A stretch of DNA of 64,000 nucleotides from Lingula anatina (Eukaryota; Brachiopoda; Lingulata; Lingulida; Lingulidae), in NCBI RefSeq assembly GCF_001039355.2, contig NW_019775612.1:64885-128884 (forward strand), written 5' to 3'. Shown in pieces: positions 1-11,981 of this stretch. Each line of letters starts with the position of its first letter. Position 1 is the first letter of the stretch. Under the pieces are notes generated by a model. The model searched no databases. It worked only from the letters and a program-made list of their open reading frames with translations, and was not told the DNA's origin. Both the position numbers and the translations under genes were made by a program.

Positions 1-640
<640 letters not shown>

Positions 641-1880
641 GTAGACCAACTACTAGAAACCTGAACATGCAATAGTATAACATGGGCACATTGCTTTACG
701 CTTCCCTCTGCCAAGCCCACAGGTTGATTTATACTGGATATACTTACAGATACCCCTAGCAAAATATCAGGTCTGCTGAAATTTGCTGCAATGTTGCTGG
801 AAACTGAATTCCCTCTTGAAAATTTGCTGCAATCTGGCTGCAAATTAGCAGCAATAAAATGTTCTTGCAAACGTTCAGTGTTATACATTTACCTGGCCTC
901 TAATGTAAAGTAGTTTACGTTATGTGTGTCCGATTGAGGTGCAGTTCTCACACAAACAGATAGAGGAGGAGGTGATACGGAAAAAGACAAAAACCATATG
1001 CAAGACCAATCGATGTTCCTGTGCATGTAACCTAGAGTTGCTTAATCACACGTCTAACGCCGTAAACGAACAGGGTGACCATCGTGTTCTTATCATACCA
1101 GCACTGTTCTACAATCGTATGACAAGTTCCTTGGTTTTGAATGTAAATCCATATAGCGGTGGTATATGAAACCGCAAAAGTTAGACGCCTCTTTTTTGTT
1201 GCATTATGTAGACCCTGTCAAGAGCATCTCTGACAGTTGTGTCGTTTTTTTTTTTTTTTCATACGGTTTTTCGTACGGTTTAAGAGTTGCGTTATTTCAA
1301 ATGGTGAAAAGAAAATTTTTAATTAAAATCTGAAATACTCCAGAAATTATTGAGATACACCCATATTACTATTAAACACGAATAGGAAGTCATATATTGG
1401 CAATCCAAATGTGATCTTCAACTTGGCTTTCGACCTACTTTCACTCTTGAACTGGACTTTGGACATGTTTCAGTCGTGACTTCTTCAGAACTAGCAGAGA
1501 TAAACCCATAGTTACTACTGGACATAAATAAACAGGAAATCATATATTGCACTCCTTAATGTAACCTTGAGGTTTGACCTTTCAGTTTGACATGCAAGTA
1601 CTTTCATCCTTAAATGCAGTTTGCCAATTTTCTAGTCCATATATCTCCAAAACTCGCAGATTTACTCTTATAGTCACTGCTGAACTTGATTAGGAAGCCC
1701 TTGATCCCTCGTAATTTTCCCCATGTTGGCTATTTTTTGCTCTTCCTGTTCATGAGTATAAAGCCTAAAATTTGTATGTGTTCGGAATCCTAATATGACC
1801 TTGAATTTAACCTTTGACCTACTTTGGAGGTTAATCCCGCTCTGATCCTGTAGTTTACACCTGACTTCACTACGTTTATG
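641..1880 (+). repeat. Array-specific upstream block, unit 1 copy
   Basis: This noncoding block recurs upstream of units 2 (about 10690-11700), 4 (25615-26660) and 5 (35916-37010). It follows exon 1a copies where those exist. It holds many TGACCT half sites, including a DR1-like pair at 1808-1820 (TAACCT, one base, TGACCT). I see no credible coding sequence; the short ORFs here do not survive between copies. Confidence 0.6.
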
Positions 1881-2114
1881 TGATAGATACAATACGAGTC
1901 GCCGAGCTGTACGTGAAATATTACGAGTGCATTGTCGAGCCGCAACTGAGTGTTGTATCTGGCTTAAACCACGGCCTCTTATTGGCTACTACACTGCCCT
2001 TGCGATATTTTACTCATACATGTCAGATGGCCCTTGTGGTCACTTAGTCCTGTGTTGGAGGATGGAGGACAAGGCTGAACACGCCTTTACAGCCCCCTCG
2101 ACCAAAGTCAGCTC

Positions 2115-2280
2115 CAGCCGCTTCGTGCAGCAGCAGCACCACTACCACCTTCACCAGCGGCAGCAGTTTAGATACTGAGAAGCCCCCCCCCCCCCCCCCC
2201 CCCNCCAGCCGCTTCGTGCAGCAGCAGCACCACCACCACCACCTTCAACAACAGCAGCAGCAGTTTAGATACTGAGAAGC
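2115..2280. other. Contig join (N at 2204) with repeated ends
   Basis: The CAG/CAC-rich sequence starting CCAGCCGCTTCGTGCAGCAG at 2115 reappears immediately after the N at 2205. Both copies end in a C homopolymer after TTTAGATACTGAGAAG. The two copies differ by small repeat-length changes. It looks like unmerged overlapping contig ends. Confidence 0.65.
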
Positions 2281-2489
2281 CCCCCCGCCCCAAACAAAAA
2301 ATACATCATCTTCTTCAGGGGGTCCTGCCCCCCCCCTTCGGTTTCTGATATATATTTCACCAATGTTCCCCTCTAGAAATTGAAATTTTGACTATCTGAA
2401 TCATAGTTCTAAACCGTACCAAAAGGCACCGTTTGCCCTCCAAAACACCAAAAAATTTTCGGGGCCCTTGATCAGGTCCTGAGCCCCAC

Positions 2490-2580
2490 GCCAAGCGGGC
2501 GATGGTCGGCTTCGCATCCGAGGCTTGTCGTTCCGGACCCCCTTCAAATAATCCTGGATCCGCCCCTGTGCTTTCACTAA
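2490..2580 (-). repeat. Fragment of a dispersed repeat
   Basis: Read on the minus strand, the sequence begins GGGGCGGATCCAGGATTAT and continues with a GGGGGTCCGG motif. A similar sequence lies on the plus strand at about 17321-17365. Two copies in unrelated positions support a dispersed element, but its ends and class cannot be fixed. Confidence 0.45.
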
Positions 2581-2938
2581 TTAGAAAAATTGTCATTGTC
2601 AAAGAAGACAGGAAATTTACTTTGGAAAACTCTCGTTTTCACATCCTGTATTGTGAGTAACTTGAGAACGCGAATTTTCAGTTTTTGGGTAAATGCTTTT
2701 TCATGATATTAAAAGTTTGAGAATCGACTTGTTTTCATTGTTGTCTGATCCGTGGGGCCGCTAGGACCCATTATACAGATACTGGCCCCTTATTAGCTAG
2801 GGAGTGCAACAGACTGTAGAACGCACTCGTACATGACGTGCTTGTATGTCGAATTGTTCTACTCGCTAGCCGCAAGTGGCGTTCTATCAGCATGACCTAC
2901 ATACGTACACACGGGTACAAATACACCCACCAGCTTAA

Positions 2939-3153
2939 GACTGCATTCCCACAGATTTAGATCGATCCATCTGGATCGACCCAACTCCCTGGGGGTTCAC
3001 GCTAAATTGCTGTCAGCCGAGCACGCACGGAAGTAAACTAGCCCCTTACAGCTTTAAGTAGGCGGAACAGACATTTAGGCAGGCTAAGCTGACAGTAATC
3101 TAGTGACACTCCCCACGGGGATAGATCGATCTTAAATCTGTGGGAATGCAGTC
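2939..3153. mobile_element. MITE, 215 bp, TAA target duplication
   Basis: Perfect terminal inverted repeats of about 21 bp, beginning GACTGCATTCCCACAGATTT, bound the element. TAA flanks both sides (2936-2938 and 3154-3156). The empty site is visible in unit 5 near 37095. A three-base TAA duplication is typical of PIF/Harbinger-type elements. A second copy is at 21346-21550 and a degraded relative at about 57290. Confidence 0.8.
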
Positions 3154-3339
3154 TAAGACTGATTTACAAATAAACAACGTCATTCAGCAAACTTCGTCTG
3201 CATGTGCATGTACTTATTATGCTCCACCTGTGTTGCAGGCAAGACATCGAACAGAGAATCAAGTTGACTTGAATATTCTTATCTTTCGGCGAAGAACTGA
3301 GGCGGTTTATCATCTAGACAGGCGTTCCAAACTACCAGA

Positions 3340-6300
3340 ATGCTCTCTATAGGCACCCAGTTCTTGGTGGTGAGCCAGGTTTTTACAGCGGTAACTTTGT
3401 ACCAAGTCATCAACTTGTACCTAAACTGGACGGACACGAGTGCCTGGCAGGCTGTTTTCATGGGTAGGCCAGCTATAAGTATATGTACTAATATATAACA
3501 GGTATCTTCATTGCTTTGCGTTACCCTCTTCCAAATTCCAAGACCACAGGTTGATTTTTACCAAGTATGTACAGATTTTCGTTTGGCCAACTAAATATTT
3601 TATTTTACGCTTTAATTATTTACGCTGTACAGAGAATTATTTATCCATTAATTGACTTAGAAATAACATCTCTTCATGCATTCACCTGGCCTCTTATCGG
3701 GAGTATAAATGTTTCAGATTGGGGTGTTTTTTTAACTCGCACAGACCAGTTAAAGGAGAAGGTTAGATGGGGAAATACAAACCCGTATGCAGGGTCAACC
3801 GATGTCCCGGTTACTGCACCCTAAACTTCCATTATCAAGCGTCTGACCTTATTCAGTGAACACGGTCCATATCAAACCAACACTCTACTGTACTGTCGCT
3901 ATGAAAAGAGGGCGTATCCTTTGCAGAGCACATGTACCTTGGTTTTGAACTTAAGTTTAAATGGTAGTGGTGTACATGTATGTGTCCTGCAAACGGTGCA
4001 TATCACGTACTGTAATAATTTAAAAAGATGTAGGGAAACTATCGGTTATCCCAAAACAATGTTTATTTCATGCCCAATGGTCGTCGGCTTACTGTAATCT
4101 TCAAAGTCATATTTGAATTTCATATTTCTATAACATTGTAGTGTTATGCAATTTATCTTCAGTCTGTGTTGTACAATTTACCTTCAAATCAAATCTAAAT
4201 CAATGAAAAAGTCTCTTCAGAGTAATAAACATAGATGATAAATACAGATTCTTTTAAATTTGACAGAAAGGGGAGACCTATTGATGACTCTTAAACAGTG
4301 AAAATACTGGTAGTTTGGTTTTATTATTGTCATTTGTCTCTTTTGCTTCCTCCCACCAAACATACACCAGAGGCAGTCTGGTTCAAGACAGTCCCAGGTC
4401 AGAGCGTTATGTACACTGTAACCTTCCTACCTGAAGAATATATATTCATGCTTAAGGCAACTTAATTACAAACATGTTCTAGTTCTGAGTTTTTGTTATC
4501 TTGTTTTCGAGCCGGACAGAAATACAATAGATATTCAGGTAATAGCGTAAAGAGAAAATAACATTCAGCCCATATAGGTGTAATTACCTAAGCCTGATGG
4601 CTGATAAGACACGCCTGATAGATTTTTGGCAAGCAGGAATCCGTATGATCTAATATACTCGTCCATCTTACCTAAACAAATTCTGATCTTTAAAATTTGA
4701 TATTTAATTTTTACTTTTATAACTATATGAATAAATATACTTTTTAATTTTCCTTTTTGTTCTTTGTTAGGGCTAGTGGTATTCTTCACGGGTGCCGGAG
4801 GCCTTGTCACCTATGACATATACAGGAAACGACCCGCTAAAAGCCACACGTGGAGGACGGTGTTACTACAGTACACTCTTACACAAATATTCCGAATTAT
4901 TATGTATGTTTCTCTCAGGAATTTTGAGACAGCAAGCAAAAACATCAGCAAGATGCAAGAAGATGCATTAATGTTTTACATTCGCACGCTGGAAAATACG
5001 GAGTTTGGCAAGAAACACAATTATTCTCAGATGCGGACAAGGGAAGATTTTTTGAAACTGCACCCAGTTTTGTCCTACGCCGACCTTAAACCTTACATTG
5101 ACAAAACTGTAGCGGGCGAAAAAAACCAAATCACTCCATTTGACCCGTTTTACATCGCCTTTACTTCAGGGACCACCGGTAAAAACAAAGCGTTCGTATA
5201 TACAAATGAGATGATTGCCAAACCATCAAAGATGTTTAAAAATCTTCTTTTTACTACTTTAAGCTTTAAAAAAGCTGGGATATGGGATCACCTTAAACGC
5301 TATCACGAAGTCAGACTAGGAGTCAAGAAAAACTTTACTGACAGTGGCATAAGAACTGGACCATTATCCGGAATGTATGATTTCTTTCCTAGTTATTTGG
5401 TTTCACCACGTGTCGTGTATGACGTCACTACCGAAAACGAGATCCATTATTTACATGTTCTCTTCGCACTAAAAGATCCTGATATTGGGGCTTTCAACTT
5501 CTCTTTCCCGTCTGTTGCTACCCGGTTTTGTCAAACTTTGGAACACCAGTGGCCACAGCTATGTGACGATATAGAACACGGTACCCTGAACACTGATTTG
5601 GACATACCCACGGACATCAGGGAAAAGTTGCAGACCATTATGAAGGCGGATCCCAAAAGAGCTGTTGAAGTTCGACGGATCATAAGGCAGGGCTTTGACG
5701 GAATTGTGCGCCGTCTATGGCCGGAATGTAACGCAGCTCTGATGTTGAGTTCAGGTTCTCTTCTCCCTGAGGCCGAAGGATTGAAGAAGTATTATATGAA
5801 AGATGTTCCGTTTTATAACCACCTCCATGGCGCTACGGAGGGTTTTTTCGGGTTTTGTGACCCTGCTGACAACAGCCAAACGCGGTTCATCATGACGACT
5901 TCCTTAAATCACTTTGACTTCATCCCTGTGGAGGAAACAGATAAACCCTCTCCCGGTGTGGTACCTATTGAGGAGGTGAGCACAATTAACTGTAGCTCTA
6001 ATGAGGCAGATGCGCACTAGTCTCGACCTAATTGTTTTTTATTATTCTTTGAACTGGAAAAGCTAAGGTTTAAAGGCAACTCCATTAGATCCCCCCCCCC
6101 CCTAAAAAAATGAATTTTACTGCGATAAAGAGCAATTTGCTGTTATTCACCAATAATACATGCATATGACCGTGGGGAATTTCAAACACGTGGATTGAGT
6201 TACCTCTTACAATATGAAGTGGTCCTTAAAGGTAGTATGCCTCCCTAAGAAAAGGGACCATAGTATGCCCCCCCCCCAAAAAAAAAAAAGGGGGGGGGGG

Positions 6301-9300
6301 GGGTCACTGACAGACGTTTGCTGTGATATCCCGAAAGCTACATGGATGTGTTTGATAACGGATTCCCAGGTCTTGCCAAAATCTCATATTTACTGGAATG
6401 TTTATGTAATTGACAATTACTTTATAATACACGCTTGATTCTTTATCCGTTTTAATTGTCTTATTTATGTGCATTGTGTAATCTGTTTTTACCCCCCAAT
6501 CAGGTACAGATAGGACAGTGTTATGAACTGGTTATNCTTTTTAATTTTCCTTTTTGTTCTTTGTTAGGGCTAGTGGTATTCTTCACGGGTGCCGGAGGCC
6601 TTGTCACCTATGACATATACAGGAAACGACCCGCTAAAAGCCACACGTGGAGGACGGTGTTACTACAGTACACTCTTACACAAATATTCCGAATTATTAT
6701 GTATGTTTCTCTCAGGAATTTTGAGACAGCAAGCAAAAACATCAGCAAGATGCAAGAAGATGCGTTAATGTTTTACATTCGCACGCTGGAAAATACGGAG
6801 TTTGGCAAGAAACACAATTATTCTCAGATGCGGACAAGGGAAGATTTTTTGAAACTGCACCCAGTTTTGTCCTACGCCGACCTTAAACCTTACATTGACA
6901 AAACTGTAGCGGGCGAAAAAAACCAAATCACTCCATTTGACCCGTTTTACATCGCCTTTACTTCAGGGACCACCGGTAAAAACAAAGCGTTCGTATATAC
7001 AAATGAGATGATTGCCAAACCATCAAAGATGTTTAAAAATCTTCTTTTTACTACTTTAAGCTTTAAAAAAGCTGGGATATGGGATCACCTTAAACGCTAT
7101 CACGAAGTCAGACTAGGAGTCAAGAAAAACTTTACTGACAGTGGCATAAGAACTGGACCATTATCCGGAATGTATGATTTCTTTCCTAGTTATTTGGTTT
7201 CACCACGGGTCGTGTATGACGTCACTACCGAAAACGAGATCCATTATTTACATGTTCTCTTCGCACTAAAAGATCCTGATATTGGGGCTTTCAACTTCTC
7301 TTTCCCGTCTGTTGCTACCCGGTTTTGTCAAACTTTGGAACACCAGTGGCCACAGCTATGTGACGATATAGAACACGGTACCCTGAACACTGATTTGGAC
7401 ATACCCACGGACATCAGGGAAAAGTTGCAGACCATTATGAAGGCGGATCCCAAAAGAGCTGTTGAAGTTCGACGGATCATAAGGCAGGGCTTTGACGGAA
7501 TTGTGCGCCGTCTATGGCCGGAATGTAACGCAGCTCTGATGTTGAGTTCAGGTTCTCTTCTCCCTGAGGCCGAAGGATTGAAGAAGTATTATATGAAAGA
7601 TGTTCCGTTTTATAACCACCTCCATGGCGCTACGGAGGGTTTTTTCGGGTTTTGTGACCCTGCTGACAACAGCCAAACGCGGTTCATCATGACGACTTCC
7701 TTAAATCACTTTGACTTCATCCCTGTGGAGGAAACAGATAAACCCTCTCCCGGTGTGGTACCTATTGAGGAGGTGAGCACAATTAACTGTAGCTCTAATG
7801 AGGCAGATGCGCACTAGTCTCGACCTAATTGTTTTTTATTATTCTTTGAACTGGAAAAGCTAAGGTTTAAAGGCAACTCCATTAGATCCCCCCCCCCCCT
7901 AAAAAAATGAATTTTACTGCGGTAAAGAGCAATTTGCTGTTATTCACCAATAATACATGCATATGACCGTGGGGAATTTCAAACGCGTGGATTGAGTTAC
8001 CTCTTACAATATGAAGTGGTCCTTTAAGGTAGTATGCCTCCCCAAGAAAAGGGACCATTGTATGCCCCCCCCCCCCCAAAAAAAAGGGGGGGGGTTTCAC
8101 TGACAGACGTTTGCTGTGATATCCCGAAAGCTACATGGATGTGTTTGATAACGGATTCCCAGGTCTTGCCAAAATCTCATATTTACTGGAATGTTTATGT
8201 AATTGACAATTACTTTATAATACACGCTTGATTCTTTATCCGTTTTAATTGTCTTATTTATATGCATTGTGTAATCTGTTTTTATCCCCCAATCAGGTAC
8301 AGATAGGACAGTGTTATGAACTGGTTATAACAACTGCGGTTGCCATGCGTTACAGACAAGGTGACGTGGTGAAGATAGTGGACTTTCACAACCAGGTTCC
8401 AGTATACGAGTTCCAATATAGGTAACTCCTACTGATCACTGATCAGCTTTACATCCAGAGAAAAGCAATTTGTATTTCATGGAACTGTAAAACATAATAA
8501 TTTGTCACCTGTACAATTCCAAATAATAGTTGTGGTTTAATAAATTAATGTGGCCGATATCAGTTGTGTTAAATCTTTCAATTCACCAAACAGTTGAAGT
8601 AAATAATTTCATATTTGTTAGTCATTGATATCACGGCCACCTTGTATTAGATACCAATTTAAGTTGTAACTTAGGAATTACGACAAAAACGGGATGGAAA
8701 CATCAACCAGTGAAAATTAAGTGAGGAAACAATTTAGTTTAATCCGTTTTAACGTCGCTATTATGTTCTGTTTCAGGCTGGGACAAATGTTGAATCTTTT
8801 CTGGGAAAAGATGACCGAGGGGGCATTTGTCCACGCACTCCGAGGAGCAGCCAAGCACATCGATGTTGACATAGTTGAATATACTGCGACGGAGAACGTC
8901 AACTTTGAAGCTATCGCTGGTAAGTTTATTCATGGCAGATCTTGCATCTTCTGGTTTACTTTCATTATGGATGTAGATTGAAGATAAAGTTTTGTGTTAC
9001 TTTTCGTTGTGCATAGTAACATTATACAATTTTTCAGAGCCTCTACAAAATGGACGACACTATGTACTGTTCATGGAGTTGTCAGAAAACTCGAACAAAG
9101 ACCAAGCGAGAATGACTACACAACAGAAGCAGATGGTAAGTGCTTTTGTATTATTTCTTTGTTTTGCATACTTTTTATAAGTGGCAAAAGCTAGTTAGAA
9201 CTATACCAAGTTTTCAGATGTGCGATGTTTGATATAAGTATGAAATGAAAAAGATGCCCTCTTGCTTTCCAATCAGTTTCTAAAAAATGTCTTGAAACTG

Positions 9301-9635
9301 AAAAACCATTCGAACAGGGGTGCGCCTTACTGTGGTGGCAGTGTTAACAGGCACTCCATTTACAGTCAATACAGTCGATACCAATATATATTTATCTTTA
9401 TATGTTTTAGTTTGAAGACGTTTTGTACCAAGAACACGAAGTTTACAAGATGCTGAGAGATAATGGAAGCATTCTCCCCATGAAAGTTATCCAAGTGAAG
9501 ACCGGGGCGTTTAATGCCTTGAAGGACGCCATAGTGGAAAGCAACCCTCGTACAAGTCGATTACAGTACAAGACACCGCGCGTGCTGAGGGCACCTGATC
9601 GCCTGCGGGTTCTGTGGAACTCTCGCCTGTCGTGA
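3340..9635 (+). CDS. GH3-domain protein, array unit 1 (six exons)
   Basis: Predicted acyl-acid amido-synthetase-like enzyme of the GH3 family; the animal substrate is unknown. Exons are 3340-3463, 4771-5975 (or its copy 6568-7772), 8297-8421, 8777-8919, 9038-9135 and 9411-9635. Phases are continuous and the protein has 639 residues. Exon 1 and the start of exon 2 encode hydrophobic stretches (about residues 7-26 and 43-58), suggesting a membrane anchor. Adenylation motif I, SGTTGK, is at about 174-179. The motif II-like GATEG is at about 395-399 and motif III, RYRQGD, at about 461-466. FDFIPVEE is also family-like. Intron 5 has a standard GT donor here. An N at 6536 duplicates exon 2 and part of exon 3, probably an assembly overlap. 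Confidence 0.85.
4740..6535. repeat. Left copy of a 1.8 kb near-identical duplication ending at an N
   Basis: This block (3' end of intron 1, exon 2, intron 2 and the first 32 bases of exon 3) recurs at 6537-8328 with very few differences. It ends mid-exon 3 (6504-6535) at the single N at 6536, and the next copy begins directly after it. Two contigs that should overlap appear to have been concatenated. The homopolymer length differences around 6277-6301 fit this. Confidence 0.8.
6568..7772 (+). CDS. Second copy of GH3 unit 1 exon 2
   Basis: This 1205-nt exon encodes the same protein segment as 4771-5975, including SGTTGK and GATEG. I noticed two base differences (a silent A/G near 6763 and T/G near 7207). 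It is the copy that runs on into complete exon 3 at 8297. Without a first exon between the copies, a real transcript would use only one of them. Confidence 0.75.
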
Positions 9636-11981
9636 TGGGTGGGATGCAGCCACTGGTTTAATTTTCTGAGTATTGACCGAGAACACTGCCCACTGGTTAA
9701 TTGATTTATCAAGTGCTTATGCAATGTAACTTCAGCTTTCGTTTATATAGATAGATACTTTTTGTTGTTGTTGTCGTCGTAGCTGGGCTGTAATTTTAGA
9801 TATATCATTATCATCATCATTATCACTCCCTATGCTAATTAATTATTTATTAATTTTATACAATAATAACACATTGAACACAATAATTGAACATACTTAT
9901 TTTGAATTTGAAATGAAACACAATGAATAGATGATTACATTTTGAAACAGTATACAAATAATCTTAATAACTACTTTTTCCACTCTTTTAATGAAACGTG
10001 GCATTATAATACCTCATTTCAAATGAATGGCGGTAGGACATAGATCAATTTTTTTTTTTTTGTTAAAATGCGGCCAAGGACTTCTCTCTGCTTTTCCTTC
10101 AATTCGGGAAAATAGGAATTTCCCTTACCGCCGAAAACTAAGAAAACCAGCTCATGTTTCTTTCTTTGATCTACATGTAGGTCTACTTCTGTTTAAGCGT
10201 CTTTTGATGAATGAATATTGAGCAAACGGTGCCATACATTTTTATAGATTTTTACATATAATAGTACACGTGTAACAGGACGATAGCTCTGGTTTGATAT
10301 TGGATTATTCTCATGCAAATGTCTGCAAAAATATTATATAAAAATCAATTTTAAACAATGACATGAACAAAATTTTTAAAAAGTAAGCCGAAAGACAAAG
10401 AAGACAGAAGAAAGAGCAAGAAAAATATAAGAATGCCAAGAACACTATAAATAAGTAAATATATAAATTTAGAAATATGAAATTTAAACCGTAGATTGAT
10501 CCTTGCTTTGATCTACCGTGTTTAATTACACTCACCTGCAATAGTACTAGAACAATTATTTCAACTATCCCAGCCTGCAACATCCGCCTGACTTTCAGGT
10601 GCAAGCACGCAGTCTTCAAATCCGTGACATCCATGGAGGCAAATGAACATCCATCCATTACAACAAACACATCATATTAGGAGATCAAACTTTACACATG
10701 TAATAGTATAACATAAGCACATTGCTTTACACTTCCTCTGCCAAGCCCATAACAGATACCATTAGCAAAATATCAGGTCTGCTAAAATTTGCTGCAATAT
10801 AGCTGCACATTAGCAGCAACAAAATATTTTTGCAAACTTTTAATACATTCACCTGGACTCTAATGTAAAGTAGTTTACGGTTCGTGTGTCCGATTGGGGT
10901 GCAGTTCTCACACAGGAGGATTTTATACGGAGAAAGACATAAACCATATGCAGGGCCAATCGATGTCAAGGTTTCTGTACCCTAAAGTTGCTTAACCACG
11001 CGTCTGGGTGACCATTGCGTTCATAAAATACCAACACTGTTCTACAATCCTATGAACATTACCTTGGTTTTGAATGTAAATTCTTATAGCGGTGGTATAT
11101 GAAAACGTTCAAGTTAGACGCCTCTTGTTTGTAGCATTATGTAGAACTTGTCAAGCTCAACGCTGTGTCGCTTTTTTTCATATGGTTTAGGAGTTGCACT
11201 ATTTCAAATGGCGAAAAGAAAATTTTAAAATGAAATCTGAAATACTCCAAGATGGCTGAGGTACACTCATATTACTATTAAACATAAATATGACAAATGT
11301 GACCTTGAACTTGGCCTTTGATCTACTTTCACACTTAAACTGGACTTTGCAAATATTTCAGCCGTGCCTTCTTCAGAACTAGCAGAGATAAACCCATATT
11401 TACCATTGCATATAAATAAATAGGAAATCATATATTGCATTCCTTAATGTAACCTTGAATTTGACCTTTCAGTTTCACATGCATGTACTGTACTTTCAAC
11501 CTGAAATGCAGTTTGCCAATTTTATAGTTCTTATATCTCCAAAACTCGCAGATGTACTCTTATAGTCACTTCTGAACTTGATTAGGAAGCCGTGTTTTCA
11601 GAATCTTAATGTGACCTTGAGATTGACCTTTGACCAATTTTGGAGGTTTATCCCGCTCTGATCCTCTAGTTTATACCTGGCGTCACTACCCTTATTGCTT
11701 TAATCGTAGCTGCGACACTTTACTGCACGTGGTGTTCTATCAGCATGACCTGGATATGTACATTCTGGTACAAATACAACCACCAGATTAAGAGTGATGT
11801 ACCAATTCAGCAACGCCATTCAGCAAACTTCGTCTATATGTAAATGTACTTATTATGCTCAACCTGTCTTTGCAGGCGACACATCTAACTGGGACTCAAG
11901 TTGACTTGAATATTCTTAAAACTATTATCTTTCGTTGACGAACTGAGACGGTTTATTAACTAGACGTTCCAAACTACCAGA
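9636..11981. other. Intergenic DNA between GH3 units 1 and 2
   Basis: It holds the 3' flank shared by the units: (GTT)n, ATCATT-rich sequence and a roughly 90 bp block at 10069-10155 that recurs at 16484-16567, 24164-24247 and 33416-33498. From about 10690 it carries the shared upstream block but no exon 1a. The reverse-strand open frame at 10311-10670 is low-complexity and not convincing. Confidence 0.55.
11624..11636. promoter_or_regulatory. Candidate DR1 nuclear-receptor site upstream of unit 2
   Basis: The sequence reads TGACCT, one base, TGACCA: two half sites as a direct repeat with one-base spacing. It lies about 350 bp upstream of the unit 2 start codon. Equivalent sites stand upstream of units 1, 3 and 5. 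Function is inferred only. Confidence 0.35.

Larger units (their letters stand above)
1881..2938. other. Noncoding stretch with an N join and repeats
   Basis: This is unit 1-specific sequence between the upstream block and the MITE at 2939. It contains CAG/CAC-rich simple sequence around 2115-2280, split by a C homopolymer and an N at 2204. A dispersed repeat is described separately. No supported gene. Confidence 0.5.

Noticed and set aside
4740-8328. Reading the duplicated exon 2 as a sixth GH3 gene
   Set aside because: There is no first exon between the copies, and a single N separates nearly identical sequence, so an assembly overlap explains it better.
10311-10670. 119-codon reverse-strand frame with many hydrophobic residues
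   Set aside because: It is AT-rich low-complexity sequence with no counterpart in the other units and no recognisable domain.
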